This document shows, piece by piece, positions 9,344 through 18,837 of a DNA stretch of 33,536 nucleotides. The stretch is from JAHWJX01 sp036386655 (lineage in GTDB: Bacteria; Pseudomonadota; Alphaproteobacteria; Caulobacterales; Caulobacteraceae): NCBI GenBank assembly GCA_036386655.1, contig DASVVG010000139.1, positions 1 to 33,536 on the forward strand, read 5' to 3'. The notes under the pieces were generated by a model. That model worked only from the letters and a program-made list of their open reading frames with translations, was not told the DNA's origin and did no database searches. Position 1 is the first letter of the stretch. Each line of letters begins with the position of its first letter. The position numbers were made by a program, and so were the translations under genes.

Positions 9344-10734
9344 GAGCGGTAGTCTCCGTTGATCTCGACGTAGCGCTTGGTCAGGTCGCAGGTCCAAACC
9401 ACCGCCGAGGCGCGGCCGACGCCGACGTCCACGGCGATCTCCAACTCCGCGCGCTGCATGTAGGCCGACATCGCCGCCTCGTCGTAGGTCGGGGAGACCG
9501 CCCCTTCCTGCGCCGCGACGAGGTCGCCGAAGCGCACGGAGATGCGGTCGCGGTCGATCGGCGCCTCGGTCTTGCCGACCGCCATGACGATGCGGCCCCA
9601 GTTGGCGTCTTCGCCCGCGATGGCCGTCTTCACCAGCGGGCTGTCGGCGATGGTGCGGGCGATCGTGCGTGCGTTGGCGGCCGAGTCGGCGCCGTTGACG
9701 GTGATCTTCACGAACTTGCGCGCGCCCTCGCCGTCGCGGACGAGCTGGTGGGCGAGGTCGAGCATCACGGCTTCGAGCTTGTCGCGGAAGTCGGCCAGGC
9801 GCCGGTCGCCGGGCCGGCTGATCTTCGGCGCGCCCGACGCGCCGGTGGCGAACAGCAGCACGCAGTCGTTGGTCGAGGTGTCGCCGTCCACCGTCACGCT
9901 GTTGAAGGTGTTGCGCACGTAGAGGCTCAGCAGCGTCTGCAGGACGTGCGGCGACAGCGCCGCGTCGGTGGCGATGAAGCCCAGCATGGTCGCCATGTCC
10001 GGCGCGATCATGCCGGACCCCTTGGCGATCCCGGCGATGCGAACGGGGACGCCGTCGATCTCGCTGACGGCGGTCGCCCCCTTCGGGAAGGTGTCCGTCG
10101 TCATGATCGCGCGCGCCGCGCCGGCCCAGCCGTCCGGCCGCAGGCGCTCCTCAAGCCCGGCGACCTGCGGCGCGATCTTCGCGTCGTCCAGCACGACGCC
10201 GATGACGCCGGTGGACGCCAGCATCACGTCGCGCTGGCGGCAGTCGAAACGCTTGGCCACGGCCGCCGCGGTGCGTCGGGCTGCGTCCGCGCCCGGCTTG
10301 CCCGTGAAGGCGTTGGCGCACCCGGCGTTGACGAGCAGGGCCCGAACGTCCTCCCCGCCGCCGGCGTCGAGCTGCCGCCGGCACCAGTCGACAGGCGCGG
10401 CCCCGACCTGGTTGCGCGTGAACACGCCCGCCGCCGTGGTGCCTTCGGCGAAGCGCATGACCAGCAGGTCCTCGCGCTCGGTCTTGTAGAAGCCGGCGCG
10501 GCCGGTCGCGAGCTCAACGCCCCCGACCTCGCCGATGTCCGGGAAGGGCACGGCCAGCGGCGACACGTCCGGTCCCGTCGGCTCGGAGAACTGGCGGCGG
10601 TCGCGGTCGGCGCGGCGGAGCGCGGCACGCTTCCAGGCCGACGCCAGCGGGTCGAGCGCCTTTTCGGCGGCGACGAGGGCCTTGTCGGCCGCCTCCAGCG
10701 CCTTGGTCGGAATCACGCGGGGGCCCCGGCTCAT
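9340..10734 (-). CDS. argJ: Bifunctional glutamate N-acetyltransferase / amino-acid acetyltransferase ArgJ
   Basis: ArgJ recycles the acetyl group in arginine synthesis by moving it from N-acetylornithine to glutamate. The precursor cleaves itself into alpha and beta chains before the nucleophile Thr249 in KGSGMIAPDMATML. Other conserved parts are VNAGCANAFTG, STGVIG, TVDGDTSTND and the C-terminal WTCDLTKRYVEINGDYRS. The ATG at 10734 overlaps the PpiC gene stop (ATGA), giving 464 residues. That is about 56 residues longer than the region that aligns with ordinary ArgJ, which begins near the internal GTG at 10566 (Val57-Ser-Pro-Leu). The extension is rich in Ala, Lys and Arg and looks helical. 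Confidence 0.94.
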   Translation of the reverse strand: MSRGPRVIPTKALEAADKALVAAEKALDPLASAWKRAALRRADRDRRQFSEPTGPDVSPLAVPFPDIGEVGGVELATGRAGFYKTEREDLLVMRFAEGTTAAGVFTRNQVGAAPVDWCRRQLDAGGGEDVRALLVNAGCANAFTGKPGADAARRTAAAVAKRFDCRQRDVMLASTGVIGVVLDDAKIAPQVAGLEERLRPDGWAGAARAIMTTDTFPKGATAVSEIDGVPVRIAGIAKGSGMIAPDMATMLGFIATDAALSPHVLQTLLSLYVRNTFNSVTVDGDTSTNDCVLLFATGASGAPKISRPGDRRLADFRDKLEAVMLDLAHQLVRDGEGARKFVKITVNGADSAANARTIARTIADSPLVKTAIAGEDANWGRIVMAVGKTEAPIDRDRISVRFGDLVAAQEGAVSPTYDEAAMSAYMQRAELEIAVDVGVGRASAVVWTCDLTKRYVEINGDYRS

Positions 10735-11663
10735 CGGCGGACCGGCGGCGGGGTGGTGAGCGGCGCGGAGGCGGGCTCCTGCGGACGCGACGGGGCGTCG
10801 CCGCGGCCGATCAGGTAATCGACCTCGGCGCGCGCGCGCAGGTCCTCCAGCAGCTGGCGGATGCGGTCGTAGGTGAGGAAGCGCACGATCTGCGGCCGCG
10901 CCTCGTCCAGGGTCAGCGGCTGCTCCGGCCGACGGTCCTCGACGCGGACGATCACCCAGCCGGCCTCGGTGCGGAACGGCCCGACCACCTGCCCCGCGCG
11001 CGCCGTCTTCAGCGCCGCCTCGTAGGCGTCGGGCATGACGTCGAAGGTGAAGTAGCCGAGGTCGCCGCCGTTGAAGCGCGTGGCCTGGTCGGTGGAGCGG
11101 TCCATCGCCAGCTGGGCGAAGTCGCCGCCGGCGCCGAGCAGCCGCATCACCGCCTGCGCCTGCTCCGGCGTAGCGCTGACGATCTGGCGGGCGCGGACCT
11201 CCTCCGACTGCTTCGAGAGCCGCTGCTGGTCCTTGTAGAGGGCCTTCACCGCGTCCTCGTTCACGGCGCCCTCGACGACGTTCTCCACCAGCATGTCGCC
11301 CAGGATGCGCTCGCGCGCCGCCTGCAGCCGCCGCTTGGCCGCCGCCGAGTTCGCCAGGCCCCGCCGCTCCGCCTCGCGGGCCAGCAGCTTCTGGTCGACC
11401 ACCTCGTCCAGAACACGCTTGAACAGGTCGGAAGTCGGGTCGAGCGGCTCGCCCTCGCGGAGCAGGTCCTGGGCGATCGCCTCGCGCCGGACGTCGGAGA
11501 CGTAGACGGTGTCGTCGCCCACCTTGGCGGCGGCCCGGTCGCCGCGCCCAAGAGGGGCGTCGCCGCCGCCCCGGCCGCAGGCGGCCAGCATCAGGCAAAG
11601 CGCCAGCGCAGGGAGGGCGAAGCCGGTCCGGGCGTCGGCCCGGCGAGGGCGGCCGAGGCGCAT
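10731..11663 (-). CDS. Peptidylprolyl isomerase lipoprotein (PpiC/SurA-like parvulin)
   Basis: This 310-residue envelope foldase begins with a basic lipoprotein signal peptide ending in LMLAAC, with the lipidated Cys at residue 29. A SurA-like N-terminal helical domain follows (VGDDTVYVSDVRREAIAQ...VLDEVVDQKLLAREAERRG). A parvulin domain spans about residues 145-240 (EVRARQIVSATPEQAQAV...GDFAQLA...GDLGYF...GQVVGPF). The C-terminus is proline-rich. It should assist folding of secreted or outer-membrane proteins, which fits its position divergent from secA. ATG 11663 has GGAG 7 bases upstream. It heads the operon with argJ. Confidence 0.9.
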   Translation of the reverse strand: MRLGRPRRADARTGFALPALALCLMLAACGRGGGDAPLGRGDRAAAKVGDDTVYVSDVRREAIAQDLLREGEPLDPTSDLFKRVLDEVVDQKLLAREAERRGLANSAAAKRRLQAARERILGDMLVENVVEGAVNEDAVKALYKDQQRLSKQSEEVRARQIVSATPEQAQAVMRLLGAGGDFAQLAMDRSTDQATRFNGGDLGYFTFDVMPDAYEAALKTARAGQVVGPFRTEAGWVIVRVEDRRPEQPLTLDEARPQIVRFLTYDRIRQLLEDLRARAEVDYLIGRGDAPSRPQEPASAPLTTPPPVRR

Positions 11664-11832
11664 CACGCGGCTCCGGAAACGGGGATCGGCCCGTCGTTGA
11701 CAGGCTTCCGGGCGCTGCTTAAGTCTCGCCCGCGCACAAGTCGAGCGGTTTTTCGAGCGCGACGCGGCCCGAATTCCCATGTGGAGACGGCCGCCCCTTT
11801 CGGCGCTCGACTGACACTTATCCGGACGGTCC
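11664..11832 (+). promoter_or_regulatory. Divergent promoter region between the PpiC lipoprotein gene and secA
   Basis: This 169-base gap must hold promoters for both directions. On the plus strand a perfect TTGACA lies at 11697-11702, followed 16-17 bases later by TTAAGT/TAAGTC (11719-11725). This is a plausible housekeeping-sigma promoter, and it would give secA a leader of about 100 bases. I could not assign the minus-strand promoter. The -10 is a weak match, so the site is tentative. Confidence 0.4.
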
Positions 11833-14613
<2,781 letters not shown>

Positions 14614-14696
14614 GGCGCTGGTCTGAGCTCGGCCGTATGGACTCCCCGCGCCGCCGGAGGCAAAATTCCGGTCGGGGGTTTCCGAAATAGTGCTTA

Positions 14697-14766
14697 GCGC
14701 CGCGTGCGCGCCGGGCGCGTGAAGCGCGGCGCGGCCAGGCCGGGGCTCCCGAAGGACGTTCGGGAG
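14697..14766 (+). repeat. Two tandem hairpins between secA and the HExxH protein gene
   Basis: The first hairpin is nested. Outer arms GCGCCGCG (14697-14704) and CGCGGCGC (14725-14732) enclose CGCGC-CGG-GCGCG (14707-14719). The second is CTCCCGAA (14746-14753), loop GGACG, TTCGGGAG (14759-14766), a perfect 8-bp stem. The right arm of the second contains the Shine-Dalgarno GGGAGG (14762-14767) of the gene that starts at 14775. Neither stem is followed by a T-run, so the first may be a secA terminator only with help, and the second looks like a ribosome-site mask. Confidence 0.55.
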
Positions 14767-14774
14767 GACTGATC

Positions 14775-15263
14775 ATGGCGTCGCGCAAGCTCAGGCGGGG
14801 GGAGGTCCAGGGCGCCTACCCCGTGTTCAAGGACTCGCTGCCCTGGGGGCACATCACGCTGACCGACCGCGAGGGCGCCGGCCGCAGCCTCTACGTGATG
14901 GGGCGCACCGTGCACGTGGGTCCGGAATACTTCACCAAGGGCATGGACCAGGTGCAGGGCGGCGTCAGCGACCTGGTCCACGAGCTGACCCACGTCTGGC
15001 AGCACGAGCACGGGGTGAACGGCGCCGTCTACCTGGTGGGCTCCATCGCCGCGCAGGTCGTGCACGGCAAGGCCGAGGCGTACGTGTACACCGAGGGCAA
15101 GCCCTGGAACGCGTACAATCCCGAGCAGCAGGCGCAGATCGTCCGCCACTGGTTCGCCGGCGGCATGAGCCCGAGCGACTCGCTGTTCCCCTACGTGCGC
15201 GACAACATCTGGGCCAAGAGCTACGACCCGAAGACCGAGGGCGCCCGGGACATGAAGTGGTGA
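14775..15263 (+). CDS. Small HExxH putative metallopeptidase (DUF4157-like fold)
   Basis: This 162-residue protein has a zinc-metallopeptidase motif HELTH (His69, Glu70, His73) in the context LVHELTHVWQHEHG. That context resembles DUF4157/eCIS-core and Vgr-associated proteins. No signal peptide or membrane helix is seen. A short glycine-rich hydrophobic stretch (GAVYLVGSIAAQVV) follows the motif, and the downstream KAEAYVY could supply the third metal ligand (Glu). GGGAGG lies 7 bases before ATG 14775 but is inside a hairpin. No secretion-apparatus genes are nearby, so it is an isolated domain whose substrate is unknown. Confidence 0.72.
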   Translation: MASRKLRRGEVQGAYPVFKDSLPWGHITLTDREGAGRSLYVMGRTVHVGPEYFTKGMDQVQGGVSDLVHELTHVWQHEHGVNGAVYLVGSIAAQVVHGKAEAYVYTEGKPWNAYNPEQQAQIVRHWFAGGMSPSDSLFPYVRDNIWAKSYDPKTEGARDMKW

Positions 15264-15295
15264 GGCGGCCGAGGGCGCGGGCCCTCGGCCGCCTC
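15262..15295. terminator. Strong bidirectional hairpin terminator
   Basis: Perfect 15-bp inverted repeat: GAGGCGGCCGAGGGC (15262-15276), loop GCGG, GCCCTCGGCCGCCTC (15281-15295). It overlaps the TGA of the HExxH gene and lies just beyond the end of the convergent carbonic anhydrase frame (15304). It is followed by only two T residues on the plus strand. It separates the only convergent pair in the window whose stop codons do not overlap. Confidence 0.75.
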
Positions 15296-15303
15296 TTCCA
15301 TCG

Positions 15304-15915
15304 CTACGCGTCCACCGGCACGAAGGCTCCGCCCGCGTCGGTGATCGACAGCACGCCGGTGCTGATGTCGAAGCGAGCGCCCACCAGTGTCAGCGACCCG
15401 GCGGCCACGCGGTCGGCGATCCACGGGAAGGTCTTCAGGTTGTCGAGCGACAGCCGGACGACGTCCTTCTCCCCTCGCTCCTAAGCCGAGCCCTCGTCCC
15501 GCCGCGGCTCCGAACGCCAGAGCGCCGGCTCGGCGATCGACATCCACGGCTCGACGAAGTCGCGGCACTGCTTGGGCGCGCCGAGCAGCAGGGCCTGCAC
15601 GCCGCCGCAGCGGGCGTGGCCCATCACCACGATCCGCTTCACGCCGAGCATGCGGACGCCGAACTCCAGCGCGGCGCTGACGCCGTGCCGCCCGCCGTCC
15701 GGCTCGTAGGGCGGCACCAGCGCGGCCACGTTGCGCACCACGAACAGCTCGCCGGGCGCGGCGCCGAACACCATCGCAGGATCCACCCGGCTGTCGGAGC
15801 AGGCGATCACCAGCGTCTCGGGCTGCTGCCCGTCGGCCAGCTTCTCGAACCGTTCGCGCTCGCGCGGCCAGACCTCGGCCCGGAACCGGCGGTATCCCTC
15901 CAGCAGGCCGTCCAT
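15304..15915 (-). pseudogene. Beta-carbonic anhydrase interrupted by an in-frame TAG
   Basis: The reading frame encodes a typical beta-class carbonic anhydrase (CO2 + water to bicarbonate) of about 203 residues. Zinc ligands and catalytic pair are intact: Cys39 and Asp41 in ACSDSRVDP, His100 and Cys103 in GHARCGG. Codon 145 (15483-15481) is TAG. Beyond it the same frame continues for 58 codons with recognisable family sequence (VVRLSLDNLKTFPWI, then VGARFDISTGVLSI) and ends at a second TAG (15306-15304). Without suppression only 144 residues are made, losing the C-terminal helix and strand. It starts at ATG 15915, overlapping the terC stop as TGATG. A nonsense mutation, sequencing error or readthrough are all possible. 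Confidence 0.8.
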
Positions 15916-16925
15916 CAGGCGCCTCCCCGCTCGAGCGCCGCCCGGGCGTCTTCATGCCGCAGCCGCCACAGGGAGAACAGGACGCCCGAGGCCAGGATGC
16001 CGAAGGTGATCGCGAGCGACCAAAGCGCCGGGAACTTGCCGCCGAACACGAGGTCGCCGAGGAAGATCTTCGCGCCGATGAAGATCAGCACCGCCGACAG
16101 CGCGTGCTTCAGGTACTTGAACCGGTGCACGGCGTTCTCGAGCGCGAAGTACAGCGCCCTGAGGCCGATGATCGCGAAGATGTTCGACGTGTAGACGATG
16201 TACGGGTCCTGGGTGATGGCGAAGATCGCCGGCACGGAGTCGATCGCGAACACCAGGTCCGCCACCTCCACCAGCGCCAGCGCCAGGAACAGGGGCGTGG
16301 CGAACAGCGCCAGCTTTCCGGTGACCGGATGCGGCTGCTTCACGAAGAAGCGGTTGCCGCGGAACCCGTCGGTCAGCCGCAGGTGACCCTGCAGCCACTT
16401 CAGGGCCGGGTTGCCCGAGAGGTCCTTCTGCGCCTCCTTACCCGACAGCGCGTCCTTCAGCATCTTCACGCCGGTGAACAGCAGGAAGGCGCCGAAGATG
16501 TAGAGCACCCAGCTGAAGTTGGTCACCAGCGCGGCGCCCAGGCCGATCATCAGCGCACGCAGCGCGATGACCCCGACGATCCCCCAGAACAGCACCCGGT
16601 GCTGCAGCTCCCGCGGCACCGCGAAGAAGGCCAGGATCAGCGAGATGACGAACACGTTGTCCATCGCCAGCGTCAGCTCGACCAAGTAGCCGGTGTAGTA
16701 CTCGAGCGCCGGCTGCCGCCCGAGGTCCCAGAGCACGTACCCGCCGAACAGCAGGCCCACGGCCACGTAGAACCCGGCCTGGAGGAACGACTCCTTCGGC
16801 CCGATCACGTGGTCCTTCTTGTTGAGCACGCCGAGGTCGAGCCAGAGCAGGCCCCCCACCAGCGCCATGAAGCCCAGCCACAGCACGGCTGGTTTGCCGA
16901 GGAACTCGGCGGTCAGGAAATCCAT
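15915..16925 (-). CDS. TerC family integral membrane protein (Alx/MeeF-type)
   Basis: This 336-residue TerC-family protein has about nine hydrophobic helices. The two conserved acidic metal-site motifs are present: Asp89-Asn90 in LTLAMDNVFVISLI and Asp229 in LVFAIDSVPAIFAIT. Members such as Alx and MeeF export manganese, and others are linked to tellurite resistance. Metal export here is an inference from family. The start ATG at 16925 follows the hairpin CGCTCTC-AGAGGA-GAGAGCG, whose loop supplies the Shine-Dalgarno. Its stop overlaps the carbonic anhydrase start (TGATG), so the two genes are coupled. Confidence 0.92.
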   Translation of the reverse strand: MDFLTAEFLGKPAVLWLGFMALVGGLLWLDLGVLNKKDHVIGPKESFLQAGFYVAVGLLFGGYVLWDLGRQPALEYYTGYLVELTLAMDNVFVISLILAFFAVPRELQHRVLFWGIVGVIALRALMIGLGAALVTNFSWVLYIFGAFLLFTGVKMLKDALSGKEAQKDLSGNPALKWLQGHLRLTDGFRGNRFFVKQPHPVTGKLALFATPLFLALALVEVADLVFAIDSVPAIFAITQDPYIVYTSNIFAIIGLRALYFALENAVHRFKYLKHALSAVLIFIGAKIFLGDLVFGGKFPALWSLAITFGILASGVLFSLWRLRHEDARAALERGGA

Positions 16926-17166
16926 CGCTCTCTCCTCTGAGAGCGCGCCCGATCCGCTGCATGGTGGAGGGAGGCCTCCGGACCCGGCATCGAGCGCACT
17001 CGATGCGGTCCGACATCACGATCGCCGTCGATCGTCAGAGGGGCCCGGCCCGCCCGAGGCATCTGGGGCCGGAGCTCGGCCGTGGCAAGGGGAAATCCGC
17101 AAAGTCTCGAAACGAGACAACCCCGCCCTCCCCGCCTAGGCTCCGGCGTCTGCGAAGGGAGTCGGC
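16926..17166 (-). promoter_or_regulatory. Structured intergenic leader between terC and the dipeptidase gene
   Basis: This 241-base divergent region contains four inverted repeats. They are CGCTCTC/GAGAGCG (16926-16945, touching the terC start), CGGACC-CG-GCATCGAG/CTCGATGC-GGTCCG (16979-17012, 14 bp with a 2-base bulge), ACGATCG/CGATCGT (17018-17035) and GTCTCG/CGAGAC (17104-17118). The first three would lie in the terC leader. TerC/Alx genes elsewhere are often controlled by the manganese yybP-ykoY riboswitch, but I could not find its conserved loop sequences here. The dipeptidase Shine-Dalgarno GGGAG is near 17157. Confidence 0.5.
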
Positions 17167-18462
17167 ATGATCGGACGGATTTCGGCGGCGGCGGCCGCGC
17201 TGGCGGCGGTGCTCGCGACGCAGGCTGCGGCGCAGACGGCCACCCCGCAGGAGCTGGAGCGCGTCCGGCGCATCCTGCGCACCACGCCCCTGATCGACGG
17301 CCACAACGACCTGCCCTGGGCCATCCGCGACGATCACGGCGAGCAGCTGACCAGCGTCGAACTGATGAGCGACACGCGCAATGAGACCCCGCCGTTGCAG
17401 ACCGACATCCCGCGCCTGCGCCAGGGCGGCGTGGAGGCCCAGCTGTGGTCCGTCTACGTGCCGGCCGACCTCGCCGGACCGCAGGCGACCAAGGCGGTGC
17501 TCGAGCAGATCGACATGGTCCACCAGATCGTCGGCCGCTATCCGCAGGTGTTCGAGCTGGCCTCCACGGCCGACGACATCGTCCGCATCCACCGCGCGGG
17601 CAAGATCGCCTCGCTGATGGGGTCGGAGGGCGGCTACGCCATCGACAACGACCTCGGCGTGCTGCGCCAGCTCCACCGGGCCGGCGTTCGCTACATGACG
17701 CTCACCCACTCGAAGACGATCGACTGGGCCGACTCCGCCACCGACGCGCCGAAGCACGGCGGCCTCTCCCCGTTCGGCGAGGAGGTGGTCCGCGAGATGA
17801 ACCGGCTCGGGATGATGGTCGACCTCAGCCACGTCTCGGCGGAGACCATGGTCGACGCCATGCGCGTCTCCGAGGCGCCGGTGATCTTCTCCCACTCGTC
17901 GGCGCGCGGCGTCACCGGCCATCCGCGCAACGTCCCGGACGAGGTGCTCCGCGCCCTGCCGCAAGACGGCGGGATCGTCATGGTCACCTTCGTGGGCGTG
18001 TTCGTGTCCGAGGCGGCCCGCCGCTGGGGCTCGGACCTCGCGGCGCTGGAGGCGCGGCTGAAGTACCTCAATCCCGGCGACCCGGTGCTCGTGACCCGCG
18101 AGTTCGACGCCTGGCGTACGGCCAACCCGCAGCCGCAGGCGACGATCAAGGACGTCGCCGACCACATCGACCACATCCGCCGGGTGGCCGGGATCGACCA
18201 CGTCGGCATCGGCGGCGACTTCGACGGCACCACCAGTCTCCCCGTCGGCCTCACCGGCGTGGAGGGTTACCCCGCCCTCCTCGCCGAGCTGATGCGGCGA
18301 GGCTGGAGCGAGGCCGACATCAAGAAGCTCGCTGGCGAGAACATGCTGCGCGTCATGCGCGGCGTGGAGGCGACGGCCGCCCGCCTGCAGCGCACGCGGG
18401 GCCCCTCCACCGTCACGATCGAGCAGCTGCAGGGGCCGAAACCGACGCCCCGGCCGGGCTGA
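17167..18462 (+). CDS. Membrane/secreted dipeptidase (peptidase family M19)
   Basis: This 431-residue exported zinc dipeptidase resembles mammalian renal dipeptidase. A signal peptide (MIGRISAAAAALAAVLATQAAAQ) probably ends at AAAQ. The M19 motifs are DGHNDLPW with the first two metal ligands, a bridging Glu likely in SLMGSEGGYAID, LTHSKTIDWADS, VDLSHVSAETM, FSHSSARGV and GIGGDFDG. It hydrolyses dipeptides, possibly with D-residues at the C-terminal side, in the periplasm. GGGAG precedes ATG 17167. It appears monocistronic, with a hairpin after its stop. Confidence 0.93.
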   Translation: MIGRISAAAAALAAVLATQAAAQTATPQELERVRRILRTTPLIDGHNDLPWAIRDDHGEQLTSVELMSDTRNETPPLQTDIPRLRQGGVEAQLWSVYVPADLAGPQATKAVLEQIDMVHQIVGRYPQVFELASTADDIVRIHRAGKIASLMGSEGGYAIDNDLGVLRQLHRAGVRYMTLTHSKTIDWADSATDAPKHGGLSPFGEEVVREMNRLGMMVDLSHVSAETMVDAMRVSEAPVIFSHSSARGVTGHPRNVPDEVLRALPQDGGIVMVTFVGVFVSEAARRWGSDLAALEARLKYLNPGDPVLVTREFDAWRTANPQPQATIKDVADHIDHIRRVAGIDHVGIGGDFDGTTSLPVGLTGVEGYPALLAELMRRGWSEADIKKLAGENMLRVMRGVEATAARLQRTRGPSTVTIEQLQGPKPTPRPG

Positions 18463-18475
18463 GGCGTCCGGTCGC

Positions 18476-18506
18476 AACGGCCGCTTCATAGATGAAGGCG
18501 GCCGTT
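18476..18506 (+). terminator. Hairpin downstream of the dipeptidase gene
   Basis: AACGGCCGCTTCAT (18476-18489), loop AG, then ATGAA-G-GCGGCCGTT (18492-18506) form a 14-bp stem with one bulged G. It begins 14 bases after the dipeptidase stop. There is no clear T-run, so it is a candidate terminator only. Confidence 0.55.
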
Positions 18507-18514
18507 AGCACTCG

Positions 18515-18531
18515 TTAACCATGGTGGAATC
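18515..18531 (+). promoter_or_regulatory. Possible CtrA half-site (TTAACCAT) with a GANTC methylation site
   Basis: TTAACCAT occupies 18515-18522 and GAATC (a CcrM GANTC site) 18527-18531, about 75-90 bases before the 60-residue ORF at 18606. In Caulobacterales CtrA recognises TTAA-N7-TTAA and TTAACCAT-like elements, and GANTC is methylated by CcrM. The upstream half of the full CtrA box is poor (GTTA at 18504-18507). An 8-mer this AT-rich is rare at this base composition, but the call remains tentative. Confidence 0.35.
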
Positions 18532-18605
18532 ATGCTGGCGTGGTCATCCGACCGCGTCACAAATCGCGAATACGCGGGACGCGGCCGCAGGTCGGGGAAC
18601 GTGAG

Positions 18606-18788
18606 ATGGAAAAGAGTACCGAGGCGAAGATGGTCGCCTACGAGAAGGCGCTGCAGATGGCCATCCAGCCGCAGCTGAGCACGCAGGAGATCGTAGACCG
18701 CGCGAGGGTGTTCGCCGGCTTCCTGACCGCGCCGCTGGAGAACCACGAGCCGCCGCAGCCCAAGGTCATCGGCTTCCGCCAGACCTAG
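18606..18788 (+). CDS. Small hypothetical protein (60 aa)
   Basis: A short protein begins MEKSTEAKMVAYEKALQMAI and ends in a proline-rich PLENHEPPQPKVIGFRQT. The first 45 residues look helical and charged; there is no signal peptide, membrane helix or Cys pair. ATG 18606 is preceded by GGGGAA at suitable distance; an upstream in-frame GTG (18540) has no such site. Base composition and codon choice match the neighbours, which supports a real gene. I do not recognise the family. The upstream region carries TTAACCAT and GANTC. Confidence 0.6.
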   Translation: MEKSTEAKMVAYEKALQMAIQPQLSTQEIVDRARVFAGFLTAPLENHEPPQPKVIGFRQT

Positions 18789-18837
18789 GACCGCCGAGCC
18801 GCTTGCTCCCCCCGCCCCGGCTGGCTAGTCCCGCCGG

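Noticed and set aside
15221..15955. A longer minus-strand frame suggesting the carbonic anhydrase carries a frameshift
   Set aside because: Translating by hand shows the carbonic anhydrase C-terminus continues in the same frame as the N-terminus after the TAG. The longer frame is a shadow.
16926..17166. Manganese yybP-ykoY riboswitch upstream of terC
   Set aside because: The conserved GGGGAGUAG-like and ACCG-AACCCC-like loops are not found, so only unspecific hairpins are reported.
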